Shown in pieces: positions 48,401 through 60,400 of a stretch of DNA of 64,000 nt (positions are counted from its first letter, which is position 1; every line of letters begins with the position of its first letter). Location: assembly GCA_030220185.1 (NCBI GenBank), contig JASPKZ010007251.1, positions 880,501-944,500 of the forward strand, read 5' to 3'. The notes beneath the pieces are model-generated. The model worked only from the letters and a program-made list of their open reading frames with translations. It was not told the origin of the DNA and ran no database searches. Source of the DNA: Diploptera punctata. Taxonomy: Eukaryota; Arthropoda; Insecta; Blattodea; Blaberidae. The translations under genes and the position numbers were made by a program.

Positions 48401-51400
48401 TAGAGCCCACCACCAGTCTCGATCAACAGTATCTAGCACCTCGATAACATCACCTGCTCGGAAAGCCAGTTCTTCTGGTTCCATTGCTACGTGGTCCCAC
48501 ACTGCCTCAGCAAGCACCGCCACATCTTCATCCATTGCCTGATAAATAAATTATTATATGGAAATTAATCCTTCTAGTCTGTTAACTATAGTTAGGACTT
48601 TTTTTTCTGGTGTATGCAATCTATAATGGCATAGCTCAATGTTGAGCCATAGCCTCTCCTTTGTTAGGAGTTACTAGACCAAGTTTTAATAATTGTATAA
48701 CAGTACCTGATATCTCAGTCGTCTTCAATAATTTGCAGTGTTGTTTTATAGGAGGCCTTTCGATAACTTTTGTATCATCTTCTGCTTTCATTTTGGTACT
48801 GAAGACGATACATAAGTTATTGAAAGGCCTCCTATAAAACAACACTGCAAATTATTGAGGACGACTGAGATATTAGGTACTGTTATATAATTATTAAAAC
48901 TTTAACACAGTAACCTCAATGGAGTTTCATAATGCATTTTAAAAACATTGATTACTAGACAAAGTTAATTTGTATTTGAAGAGAAAAATATACACTCAGA
49001 TGGGGTTTGAACCCAGAACCTTTGGCTTTCTATGCTAATGCTCTACAAAATGAGCTACCTGAGCACACCAATCTAAATGCAAATTTTTCTCTTATACACT
49101 GTTAATTCCTGAGTGCCAAATTCTACATACCTTTGCCCATTCAAGCAAATGGTAGCTCCTTTATTAAGAAGACTTTTTTATTGGCAATTGGCACTTGGGA
49201 ATTAACAGTGTATAAGAGAATAATTTGTGTTTAGATTGGAGTGCTCAGGTAGCTCAGTTGGTAGAGCATTGGCATAGAAAGCCAAATATCTTGGGTTCAA
49301 ACCTCAGTCTGAGCATATATTTTTTCCTCAAATATAATTTGTCCTTCATTGAGATGTTTTAAATTAATAATAAAAGCATCACAACATAATTTAGATACCT
49401 TATTTGCCCATAGGTGTCACGAATGGCATGTGATCAACATACTGACTCAATGAGACATCTAGCAGATAATTAAAGTATTACTAGGATGTTGAGATAGGTA
49501 AATTTGCTTAGAGGCCTTTTTATTCAGGCTTAAGGATCTTTTATGAACCTGAAAATCTTCAGACTTGGGACCCATGGCTTAAAGTCCCTCCTGAAGAACT
49601 TGCTCCTTGGATTTTTCCATCCCAAAAATCCATTGATCCTGGCTGGGTTTGAACCCACGACCCTCGGGATCAGAGGCAAGAAGAATAACCACTAGTCCAC
49701 CAGGACTGATGATGTATGCAGTCCTGTATAAATTAATATCTTAGGTCATGTCTGTTGTTCAGACATAAAAATCCATTGATGGTCAGTGAATATGTGATGT
49801 TTTAAAAGTTTTTGTGCATTTTAGTAGTTTACATTTACAAAAAAATTTGTGGACCATCATTTAAAGAGTGTATTTAAAACCAGTACAATGTGTAAAGAAA
49901 ACCAAATTTACCTGCTCAAAGGACTTTTTCCTTTCGGTGAGAGATGCAATGGATGACTCAGAATCTGACATCATGTCATCATCTGATGTTCCGGTTCCTC
50001 CTCGTCCGTCGTGTTCATCTTCGCTTAGAACTGTATTCGAAGTCCTTGCAACTATAGGCATGCCACCTGGCTTTCGACGCATTAGTGGTGACAGTTCGTT
50101 TAATCCTAGAGGTTGACTAATTGAACGACGCAGTTGAGGTCTTCTTGCTCTTCGTTTAGAGCTGCTGAAAAATATTACTAATTAATTTAATTATAAACTA
50201 TATCATCATCATCATGTCATAGGTATAGTCTACAAACAAATTTTGGCTATTCTAGACAAGATTAATTAATAGCTTTAGCTTCTCAATATTAATTTAATAA
50301 ATAATGCTATAGCTGTGTGGAGTCCCTTCATGTCTTCTTCAGGTAGAAGCCATTCATTGTGTATTTGTGAATGATGATTCATTGCAATTGAATGTGGGAC
50401 CAGTAGAGTAAGGTAAAGGAAGGATTTCTGCTTGGATGGGAATGAAGCCTGGATTAGCTCAGTGGTCTGAGCATTAGCACGGAAAGCTAAAGGTTCGGGG
50501 TTCGATTCCTGGTTCAGGCAAAAATTTTTCTCTTTACCTTTGATTTACAATAATTTAATTGTGTTCATTAATTTACTTATTTCTATCATAGTAATAGCTT
50601 TAGCTTCTCAATATTAATTTAATAAGATTAATTCATTTTGTTTTTTTTTTTAGTTTCTGTTCGGCATTTGCAACCATATGTTAGAACTGGTCTTATGACA
50701 GATTTGTAAATTCTGACTTTTGTTTCTATTCTTAAATTTTTATTTTTCCAAACAGTATTGTTTTATGATAAAATCAAATGTTTCCTACCTCTCCTCATAT
50801 AAATCTTCTAAGTAGATCACGATTTTGAGACCATAACGGTCTCATCTTCAGTACAATCTTGGCAACTGATGTTACGTCGATTGGAAGAAACACTTCTTCT
50901 TCCCTCTGTTGGTGGACTGATGACCCTCTGGATCAGGTCAGGATTTGCAGGAATTTCGAAGTTCCCGCAAATCCTGACCTGATCCAGAGGTTCATCGGTC
51001 CACCAACAGAGGGAAGAAGAAGTGTTTCCTCCGATCGACATAACATCAGTCGCCAAGATTGTACTGAAGATCAGACTGTTATGTTCTCGAAATCGCGATC
51101 TACTTAGAAGATTTATATGAGGAGAGGTAGGAAACATTTGATTTTATCATAAATTAAACCTCATAGTGATTAATTCCTGTAAAAGTTAAGAAAAAAAAAT
51201 TGTTTTATTTTATATATATATGAGAGTTTAGTGTAAGTGAAACAGGGAATAACTTACTTCCTGAGTGTAACTGCATCAGTATTAGTAGGACGAGGTGGAC
51301 TAGTGCGTGGAGGACGCATCTTGATGGGTGAAGGTGTAGAAAACATACGTCGGTAGCTGTTACGTACGTCCCAGTTGAATAATCTCTGACCACCCAAGTC

Positions 51401-54400
51401 AGAATGTGTCCTCCTCACTTGCTGGTGACGGTTCTGCACCCGAGTCTGTAGATCAGCCTGTCAACAAAACACTGCATTGTGTAAGTAGTAGTAAAAAATA
51501 GCCTCTCTATTTGCATTTGGCTTAAAGCTAGGTTCAGTCTATAATTTTTATTATTATTTTTATATTTATATTTTTATATCCTTATTATTATTGTTGAGGA
51601 GGTTTATTTAGCATGTAGCACTCAACATAGTATAGATCTCTCGAAAGAGGACCCTGAAACATCGGACTTCCCCTCAGGGGTTCTCATCTAGGGGATATGT
51701 AGATGGCGACCACAAGGTGCCCAAGCTGTGCAAAACATTTCTTCCACTTACTTGTGTTTTGCACTCTTTTAACTTGACTATCTAACCTCTCTTGGTTAAC
51801 TCTTGTTTTTTTGACGCCAATGCTATTAGGGCATCCGAGGGCTAGGGAGTCTTTCCTTTCTTCCATTTCTTCTTTCCTTTAGTTTCTTTTCTTCTCCAGA
51901 AAAGCCTGACCAGAGGCTATAAGATGGCAGCCCATCACTGGTCTTGCCTTCCTTTGGCCAGCAACCAATCGAAGGGACTATTATTATGCTTTCAAGTCTT
52001 ATACGAGAATTTCCCTCAAACGCTGGAGGGAAAATTTTCTATAGGATCGTAACAGGCCTTGGCCTAATACTTGGAAGGAAGAAGAAGAAGAAGAGGAGGT
52101 TTAAGTTATATTTTTGGTTGTGACTATATATCTTTCGGTCTTATTATGTTAAGATTGTGAATTTGTGTTTTAATAATTCTTGCTCATATTATTGAAAGTC
52201 TATAATATACACAGATATCAGTTGACCAGGCCTGTTGCATCACCACAGAGACAGATGAAATTAAACAAAATGAATGACTGAACATGAAGAAGTTTTTTGG
52301 CAAGAGAGAATGGGAGGAATACGGAGGAAAACATAGTTCCTATTCACCCACCATGAACAACAAATCACATCTGATTGAAGGAGAACCACTAGAGTGTGGA
52401 ATTTTCCTAATACTTTTTTTTAGAAAATTCAAGTTCAAATTTGTTTTTCATACTGGTGTGATTTCTTTCTTTGCCAGTCTATCTGCCATTTAATTTTCTT
52501 CTAGGTCAGTGTGGCCTGGTATTCGCTGAAGATTACTCCTTTGTTTTGTTGACTAATATTGTAGATCTACTATTATTTTTAAATGTTCATGGAAATATTC
52601 ATAAATGATGGGAAACTATTTACATTTCCCCTCCTTCGAAGTTAATATAAATTATTCTGAGAATTCATAAATATTATGAAGCAATGCAAGGAAATTATGT
52701 AAAATGCTCCACATTGCTACAACATCCTTTTTTCACTTAAACATATAAATTCCAAGATTCATTTATGTTACTTCAGATGGAAACATTAGAAAAGAGGTTC
52801 TTGTAAGGGTCTCCACACTACCCATTAACTAAACTAACTAACTCACTGGCACTATCGAACATAGAGGTTCATGACCGTGTTGACATAAGCTCTCCATACA
52901 TTCCTATCCTGAGCTAATGTTTTCCAATCATCCCCTGTATAATCTACTTCCCTCAAATCATATTTAATGTTATTCTCCCAATTCATTCTTGGTCTACCAA
53001 CTGGGAGTTTCCCCTCTGGTTTTCCTACAAGAAGCTTCCATACACGTCTTCCATTCCCCATTCATGCCAGTCTATGAGACTTAATTGTTTTCATTATATC
53101 TGGCTTCCTATAAAGACCATGCAGTTCACTGTTATGTTGTCTTTTCCATTCACCTGTCTGTTCATCTCTCTTTGGTTCAAACATTTTCCTAAGAACTTTA
53201 TTCTCAAATACTCGTAATCTCCTTTTCTCCCTTAAAGTAAGAGTCCATGGTTCTTATCCATATAATATGACTGGTAGAATAATACTTTTAATATATTTTC
53301 AGTTTAATGTTTTTTGAAAGGAGTTGGGATGTCAAGAGTCACTGTAATGCATAATAGCACGCATTTCCAGAATTCAGCCTATGTTTAATTTTTTGCCTAT
53401 TGCTAATGTTAATACAAATATATATTTTACAATCTATTAAATGGATTTGATTCAAGTTTTTAGAGGATATTTAATAAGTCCTTGTGTATAATTAAACATA
53501 AGGATTATATATAAGGATTTTTCCAAGAAATAATAATAATAATAATAATAATTATTATTATTATTATTATTTCATTATTATTATCATTATATTTGAATAT
53601 AAAATTATTTTCAAAAAATTACAAAAAATATAATAGTAGTAATAGTAATAAGTGTCGGTCCTGGTGGACTAGTGGTTATGCTCCTTGCCTCTGGTCCCGA
53701 GGGTCATGGGTTCAAACCCGCTAGGATGGTGGATTTTTGAGGAAGGGAAAATCCAAGGATCAAGTCTTCTGGGAAGGACTTTAAGCCATGGGTCCAGAGT
53801 CTGAAGATTTTCAGGCTCGTAAAAGATCCTTAAGCCTGAATAAAAAGGCCTCTAAGCCAAATTTACCGATCTCAACATCCTAATAATATCTTAGTTCCCT
53901 GCTAGATGTCTCATTGAGTCAGTATGTTGACCACATGCCATTCATGACATCTATGGGCAAATAAGGTAACTAAATTAGCTTGATCTAGTACCTCTTAACA
54001 AAGTAGAGGCTATGGCTGAACATTGGGCTGTGCCATTATAGAATAGTAATGAGTCCTTCCACTCCCTGGTGGAACATAGAGCCTTAATGAGAGATCTCCA
54101 TCTGACATGAATTAATGATTAGGTTCAATTTTCTGGCCTCTGCAGCAACCGCAAGGAGAAGTCTCAATAGCAATGGTATAAAGTCCTATCGAGCTACCAG
54201 GAAGATTAGGTTGGATGATGAGCAGATCATAGATTGTCTAGCCTTCGCTTCTACTCTAGAGGACTTCAATTAGAGCAATGCAATATTCTCCTATGAAGCA
54301 ACAATAATTAATTAGTGAATGTACACTTATAAAACAAACGGAAGAGAACATAAAATTTAAGAAATTCACTTACTATCCATTGAAACACCATAAGTTTAAA

Positions 54401-57400
54401 AAAAAATTTAAAAAGTTTAACTTTAGGATTGGCACCGAAGAATGAATACAGCCACAATAGGATAATTAAAACCAACAAAAATGAAAAGAATTGAAGAAGA
54501 AAACAAATCAGGAATTTATCAGATCAAATGTACAGATTGTGGAAAAATTTATATAGGAAAAACAAAAGGAAATTTAAAAACAAGGGTGAAAGAACATCTT
54601 AGAAATGTCAAAAATGGTGAAGTGGAAAAGTCAGCAATAGCTGCTCATGCTTGGTCTGAAAAACATCTAATACAAAAGCTAGTTTAATTAAACAAATAGA
54701 AAAACAAAAAGAACAACTCATAGTTTGGGAAAAAATTCACATTAAAAAAAAACAAGAAAGAAAAACTTACGAATTTGAAAATTCCCGGGGATTTTGATTT
54801 GATCCAGAGGTTCATAGGTCCACCAACAGAGGGAGGAAGAAACAATTCTGCTGATCAAAATAACATCAGTTGACAAGAAATTACTGAAGATGAAGCTGCC
54901 AAAGCTTTGAAACCGGTATAATTAGAAGACTGGATATGAGGTGAGGTATAAAGCATTTTAATTTACCATATTTTATGGACTATAAGACGCACTTTTTTCT
55001 TTGAAAAATTGCCTCCAAAATTCAGGTTCGTCTTATACTCGAAATGAATATAAAAAGTCTAGTGTTTGACTTAAAATTCCTGCCAGTTTTAAAAATGGCC
55101 ATATATTTGATGTAGCAAGAATTATCTCTATATGGCAATATTGAATTCAACTGGCAACAGCAGTGCACTGAAGCGATGAACATGAGTTGCAGGGATTCAG
55201 AAGCTTGCTAATGCTGTCTCCCTCCTGCCCCGATATCACAAACCCAGAACAGTGTCTAGCCAATGATGCGTCATTGCAGTCTACAATGCCAGTGAATTTG
55301 AACAAATGGATGATGGATGAAAACCAACGTGAATTCACACCGAAGGGAGCTTTAAAACGACATACAATCAAACAAGTGTGTCAGTGGATAAAACAGTTGT
55401 GGTCTAGAGTGAGAGAAGACATTATTGTTAAATCTTTCAAGAAATGTGGCATAAGTAACACTCTCGATGGCAGTGAAGACCATCTTATATATGAAGAGGA
55501 CAATGATGATGAAGAAGAAGGAAGTTAAGATGATGATTTTCAGGGGTTTTAAAAGATCAGAACGGTTTTATAAACTAAGATTTTTTTAACATAATAAATT
55601 TGGGAATTTTTTAACATTATGAGGTTTTATTGATAAGAATCAAATTAATTGTGAATTCTTCTTACCTCATACCTCTATGTTTTTTAAACACAGCACTGCA
55701 GTATCGGCGATCATCATCACCATCATCAGCTGTTTTCATGACTGTCAATTTTTTCTTTTGCCCATAATTATCCAAACTGCCATCTGGTGTTCTTTTGAAG
55801 GAGATTCTGGTCAAACCAAGCTTGATTATAAAGTTCTTCAAAAATACAACAGATGGCAGTTTAGAAAATGACACCTTCAAAAGAACACCAGATGGCAGTT
55901 TGGATGATTATGAGTAAAAGAAAAAAATTGACAGTCGTGAAAACAGCTGAGGTAAGAAGAATTCACGATTCATTTGATTCTTAAGATTTTTTTTTTGTTT
56001 AGTCTGGCTTTGCAATCTAATAATAAAAATAGTAAAAATGTTATCTTTTTAAAAAAATTGCTTAAAAATTAAGGTGCGTATTATAGTCCATAGCATCTTA
56101 TAGTCCGTAAAATATGGTAAATTTTAAATTAAACCTCATAGTGATTTTTCCTATAAAAGTTCAATACCTCATAGCGTTCATTCCTTGAAAAAAGTAATTT
56201 AAAGACAACTCAAGTCTAAAAGGAAAAATGTTAATTCAAAATGAGTCTAATAATAAGAAAAATATGAGGTGAGAGATAAAATTTTACAAAAAAATGATAA
56301 TAATAATAGTAATCATTGTAGTTTGTGAGTAAAAACAGAGAACTTGGGTTCAATTCCTCATCCAGGCAAACATCCTTCTTATTTGAAGAGAAAAATTATA
56401 TGCGCAGACTGAGACTCGAACCCAGGACTTTGGCTTTCTGGGCCAAGCTCTACCGACTAAGCTACTGGGGCGAATTAGAATCTAAATGCAAATTTTTCTC
56501 TTATATACGTTGTAAATTCCTGCACACCAAATGCTATGAAACTTTTGTTTTTGTCTCTGCAAATGGCGGCTTCTTTATTAAGAAGACTTTTTTTTTATTT
56601 GGGAATTTTTATATTACATTATATGCCAGTACGGCTTCTTTCGATGTTTTATTATTCATTTCATACATCTCAATGATGGATAAATCATATTTGAAGAGAA
56701 AAATTATACGCCCAGACTGAGGCTCGAACCCAGGACTTTGGCTTTCTGGGCCAATGCTCTACCGACTGAGCTACTGGGACGATTTACAATCTAAACGCAA
56801 ATTTTTGTCTTTTATCCATCATTGAGATGTATGAAATGAATAATAAAAACATTGAAACATCCTTCTCTTCAAAAAATGATTTATTGATCAATCTAGGTGT
56901 ATAAATTTACATATAACACCCTAATCAAGTCAGTATTGACCTTGAACCCTCTATACAGTGTCCATGAATATTGCAGTATTGACTAGTTGAGACATCAGAT
57001 AAATTAGCATACTAATATTGACACTACCATACATTGCATTATGCTTCTGATAATGAATCACTATCTATCTATTTATCTATACTAGAGGTCGCCCAGCAGT
57101 CGAAATTCGACCACAATTCATTAAATTTTTAAGAATGTCACAAAAACGTCATTGTGCATTAATTTTCAATTTATTCTAAAAATATGAACGATAAGAAATA
57201 TGTGGTATAGCTTGGCTAAGCCATATTTGATAAACAATAACACATCATTTGACATTTATATACTATTTAAATTTGCATTGCCTATTATTATGTGTACGGA
57301 AATATATTATATCTTTTCTTTGTCTCTCACTCCAACCCGTCAATGTTCTATGTCGAGGCATAAGGTGCGAATATCTAAATATAAAAAGAAGTAATTAAAT

Positions 57401-60400
57401 TACTGAAATGAAGATTAGACAGATGTACCCACTTTTGACCCATGAAATTGATATTTTCTACTATCAATAAAATCCTAATGAATGGGAGCCATATTGTAAG
57501 ACGTTAAAAAATTTTAGAAACGTAGCTTATAAAAAATGGGGACTGAATATAAATTTACAGAAAACAGAATATATGTGTTTGGGAAAGGATGTGGATGACC
57601 TCATACTCGAAACAGGGAAAATAAAAAAAATGTGAATTTTTTAAATATCTTGGGTCAATAATTACAAGTTCAGGTACCTGTGAGAGAGATGTACAGACTA
57701 AAATTGCAATGGCAAAAAATGCAACTAAGACATTACATGGAATAATTTGGAACAAAAATATTACAAAGGAAACTAAAATGAAAATTTATAAGAGCATAAT
57801 ACAGAATATTTTGTCATATGGAAGTGAAACTTGGTCTTTGACGGAATTATAAAAGAATAAAATTAGAACAGTTGAATTTGATTATTTTAGAAGAAGCCTC
57901 CAAAAAACAAGACAGGATAAAATAAGAAATGAATTCCTTTAGAGAGAAATGAATGTCACCACATCGGTTGTTAAGAGGATTGAAAATCAAACGCTTAAAT
58001 GGTATGGCTATGTACAAAGAATGAAAAATGAAAAATGGCCAAAAAAATATATACCAGTGGTCACCCCCTGGAAGAAATAAACGTGGCAGACCAAGATGGA
58101 AATGGAAAACCTACGTCAGAACTATAATGGATGATAGGAATTTGGAAGAGGGAGATTGGAATGATAGAGATAAATGGAAACTGAAGATGGCAAACCTATA
58201 AGTGGGGGAAAGCCGAAGAAGAAAGCTTACTTTAACTCGCCTACTGCCTGATCAGTGGGGGCACGCCGTAGTGTAGTGGTTAAGGCACTGAGCTACAAGC
58301 CGGACGGTCGAGGTTTCAAGTCCCGTTGGGGTCAGGATTTTTAAACTGACCCAAACCCTCTGGCGGCACTATGACCCTGGGGTCGACTCAGCCTCTAACG
58401 GAAATTAGTACCAGACGCTTGTTCTGGGGGTAAAGGCGGCCGTCATGCACGGCTGACATAAAGTACCGATTGTCTAGAAAAAGTGGGAGCCTTAACCTCC
58501 TACTACCCCAAGGGCCTCCGGGCCTGTTGTGGGATCACTTTTTTTTTTTTTACTGCCTGATCAGAAGTCAAATGTTTAAAAATAAATGCATAAAAATTAT
58601 TTTTACCCAGCGAACGGAATATAATAAGAATGTATCACTAATAATAAACCATTAATAATAAATACGCAAGAGTAAATCAATTCACATTGCTGCTGCAAAA
58701 TTTTCTTCTTTACAACAATGTACTTCCAGTATGAACATAAACAATGAATGAGTACACAAATAAACAAATGAATGAGTAGACAAATGAATGAGCAATACAC
58801 ACAAATTCCTTTAAAAAAAATTATTTTGTTTAATTTAATATATTGGTAACACATATTATATATGGTCTGAAGTCGGAAAGGGTCAATAGACCTAATCCAT
58901 GAATGCAGATGATGATGATGATGACATATTATACAAAAATATTATTTTTCTGCACTCCTCCTCTATATGAACTTTAATTATGCCAAATATTACACTCCTC
59001 CGTGCCCGCAATCTGTTTAAGAAGGGATGCAAAGTTTTGCATGTTAATTTCCTTCACGTATTAATATATAGATAAATGTTGTAATAAGAAATAGTTATGC
59101 TTTTCATACCAGTAAATAATATCCTTCATTCTTGAAAGCACAAAATGATCCTGTAATATAAATAAGCCTGCAAACTATTACTTCACACATAATGTACTCT
59201 AATTAGATTTTAACACTATACTGAATATTGGTACATACATTTCAGATTTTAGATACGTCACTGTTTATTCCTTGTTATTTTGTTTGAGAATTATTAACGC
59301 AATTATTTCTCACTAACTGGAATCCACACTTAAGCTTCATGATGTCATATCCTTCCTTCCCCTCTCTTATCAGTGAATCCTGCACCTTCCTGTCTCAAAT
59401 AACTGTGGTAATTTTAAAACATACTATCTAATTTCTCTATATTTAGAACAAATAAACAAAAAATACATTTTAAAACTCTTCTAAAAATGCTGCAATAAAT
59501 TCTAAGAATGTGAAACTGTTTAATAATGCATCTAAATGTTTATTTTATTTTTCGAAATCAAAAGAATGACATAAGAAGGTGAATGCATGGATGCAACAAG
59601 TTGCAAGCTTTAAAAAATAAGAAGAGATTGAAACATTAGGGTACTTTGGGATCCTGTTTTTTTATTATTATCATCATTAAATTAAATAAGTATCATTACT
59701 AGAGCTCGGAAGTTCAGGACCTATAAAATAACTATAAAAAATCTTTAAAAATACCTAAATATATACCTTAAAAAAGGATGTAAAAATGCAATTAAAATTA
59801 AATAATAATTTTAGTTTCAACTGCATTTTTAATGAATATAATGAAATATATTTGAAGAGAAAAATTATACGCTCAGACTGGGACTTGAACCCAGGACCCT
59901 TGGTTCTCTAGACCAAGTACTCTACTATCTGAGCTACCTGAACAAGTACTGATCTAAATGCAATTTTTTCTCTATATACATTGTAATTCCCGCCCACCAA
60001 ATGCTATGAAGCCTTTGCTTCTATCTTTGCGAATGGTGGCTCCTTTATTAAGAAGACATATTTGGGAATTATACATTACATTATAAATGCCAGTACGGCT
60101 CTTTTCGATGTTTTTATTATTAATTTCATACATCTCAATAATGGATAAATCATATTTGAGATGTATGAAATTAATAATAAAAACATATCCATCCATAGTA
60201 ATTCTGCCCGAAGGCAGGTCCTTCACTGCAATCATAGCATTTTCATGCTATGCTTGCAGCTTTACTAGGGAATTGTGTAGGTGTGGTAGCTTCCCGTTGC
60301 TTTGATAATGATAATGGTAAGGATGATAATGATAAGGATGATGGCCATATGATTTCGGGGACTGTTTGGGCCTTAAAGTTTTCCTGACATTTGTCTTACA

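Larger units (their letters stand above)
54966..56117 (+). mobile_element. Pogo/Tigger-like DNA transposon remnant
   Basis: The inverted ends CCATATTTTATGGACTATAA and TTATAGTCCGTAAAATATGG are flanked by TA. The frame 55187-55528 carries the C-terminal transposase motif [25 protein letters not shown] and an acidic end. The DDE core is missing. It is inserted in a PLE and itself contains a fold-back. Confidence 0.85.

Noticed and set aside
50817..51137. 106- and 82-codon frames on opposite strands
   Set aside because: They are mirror readings of a PLE-type hairpin.
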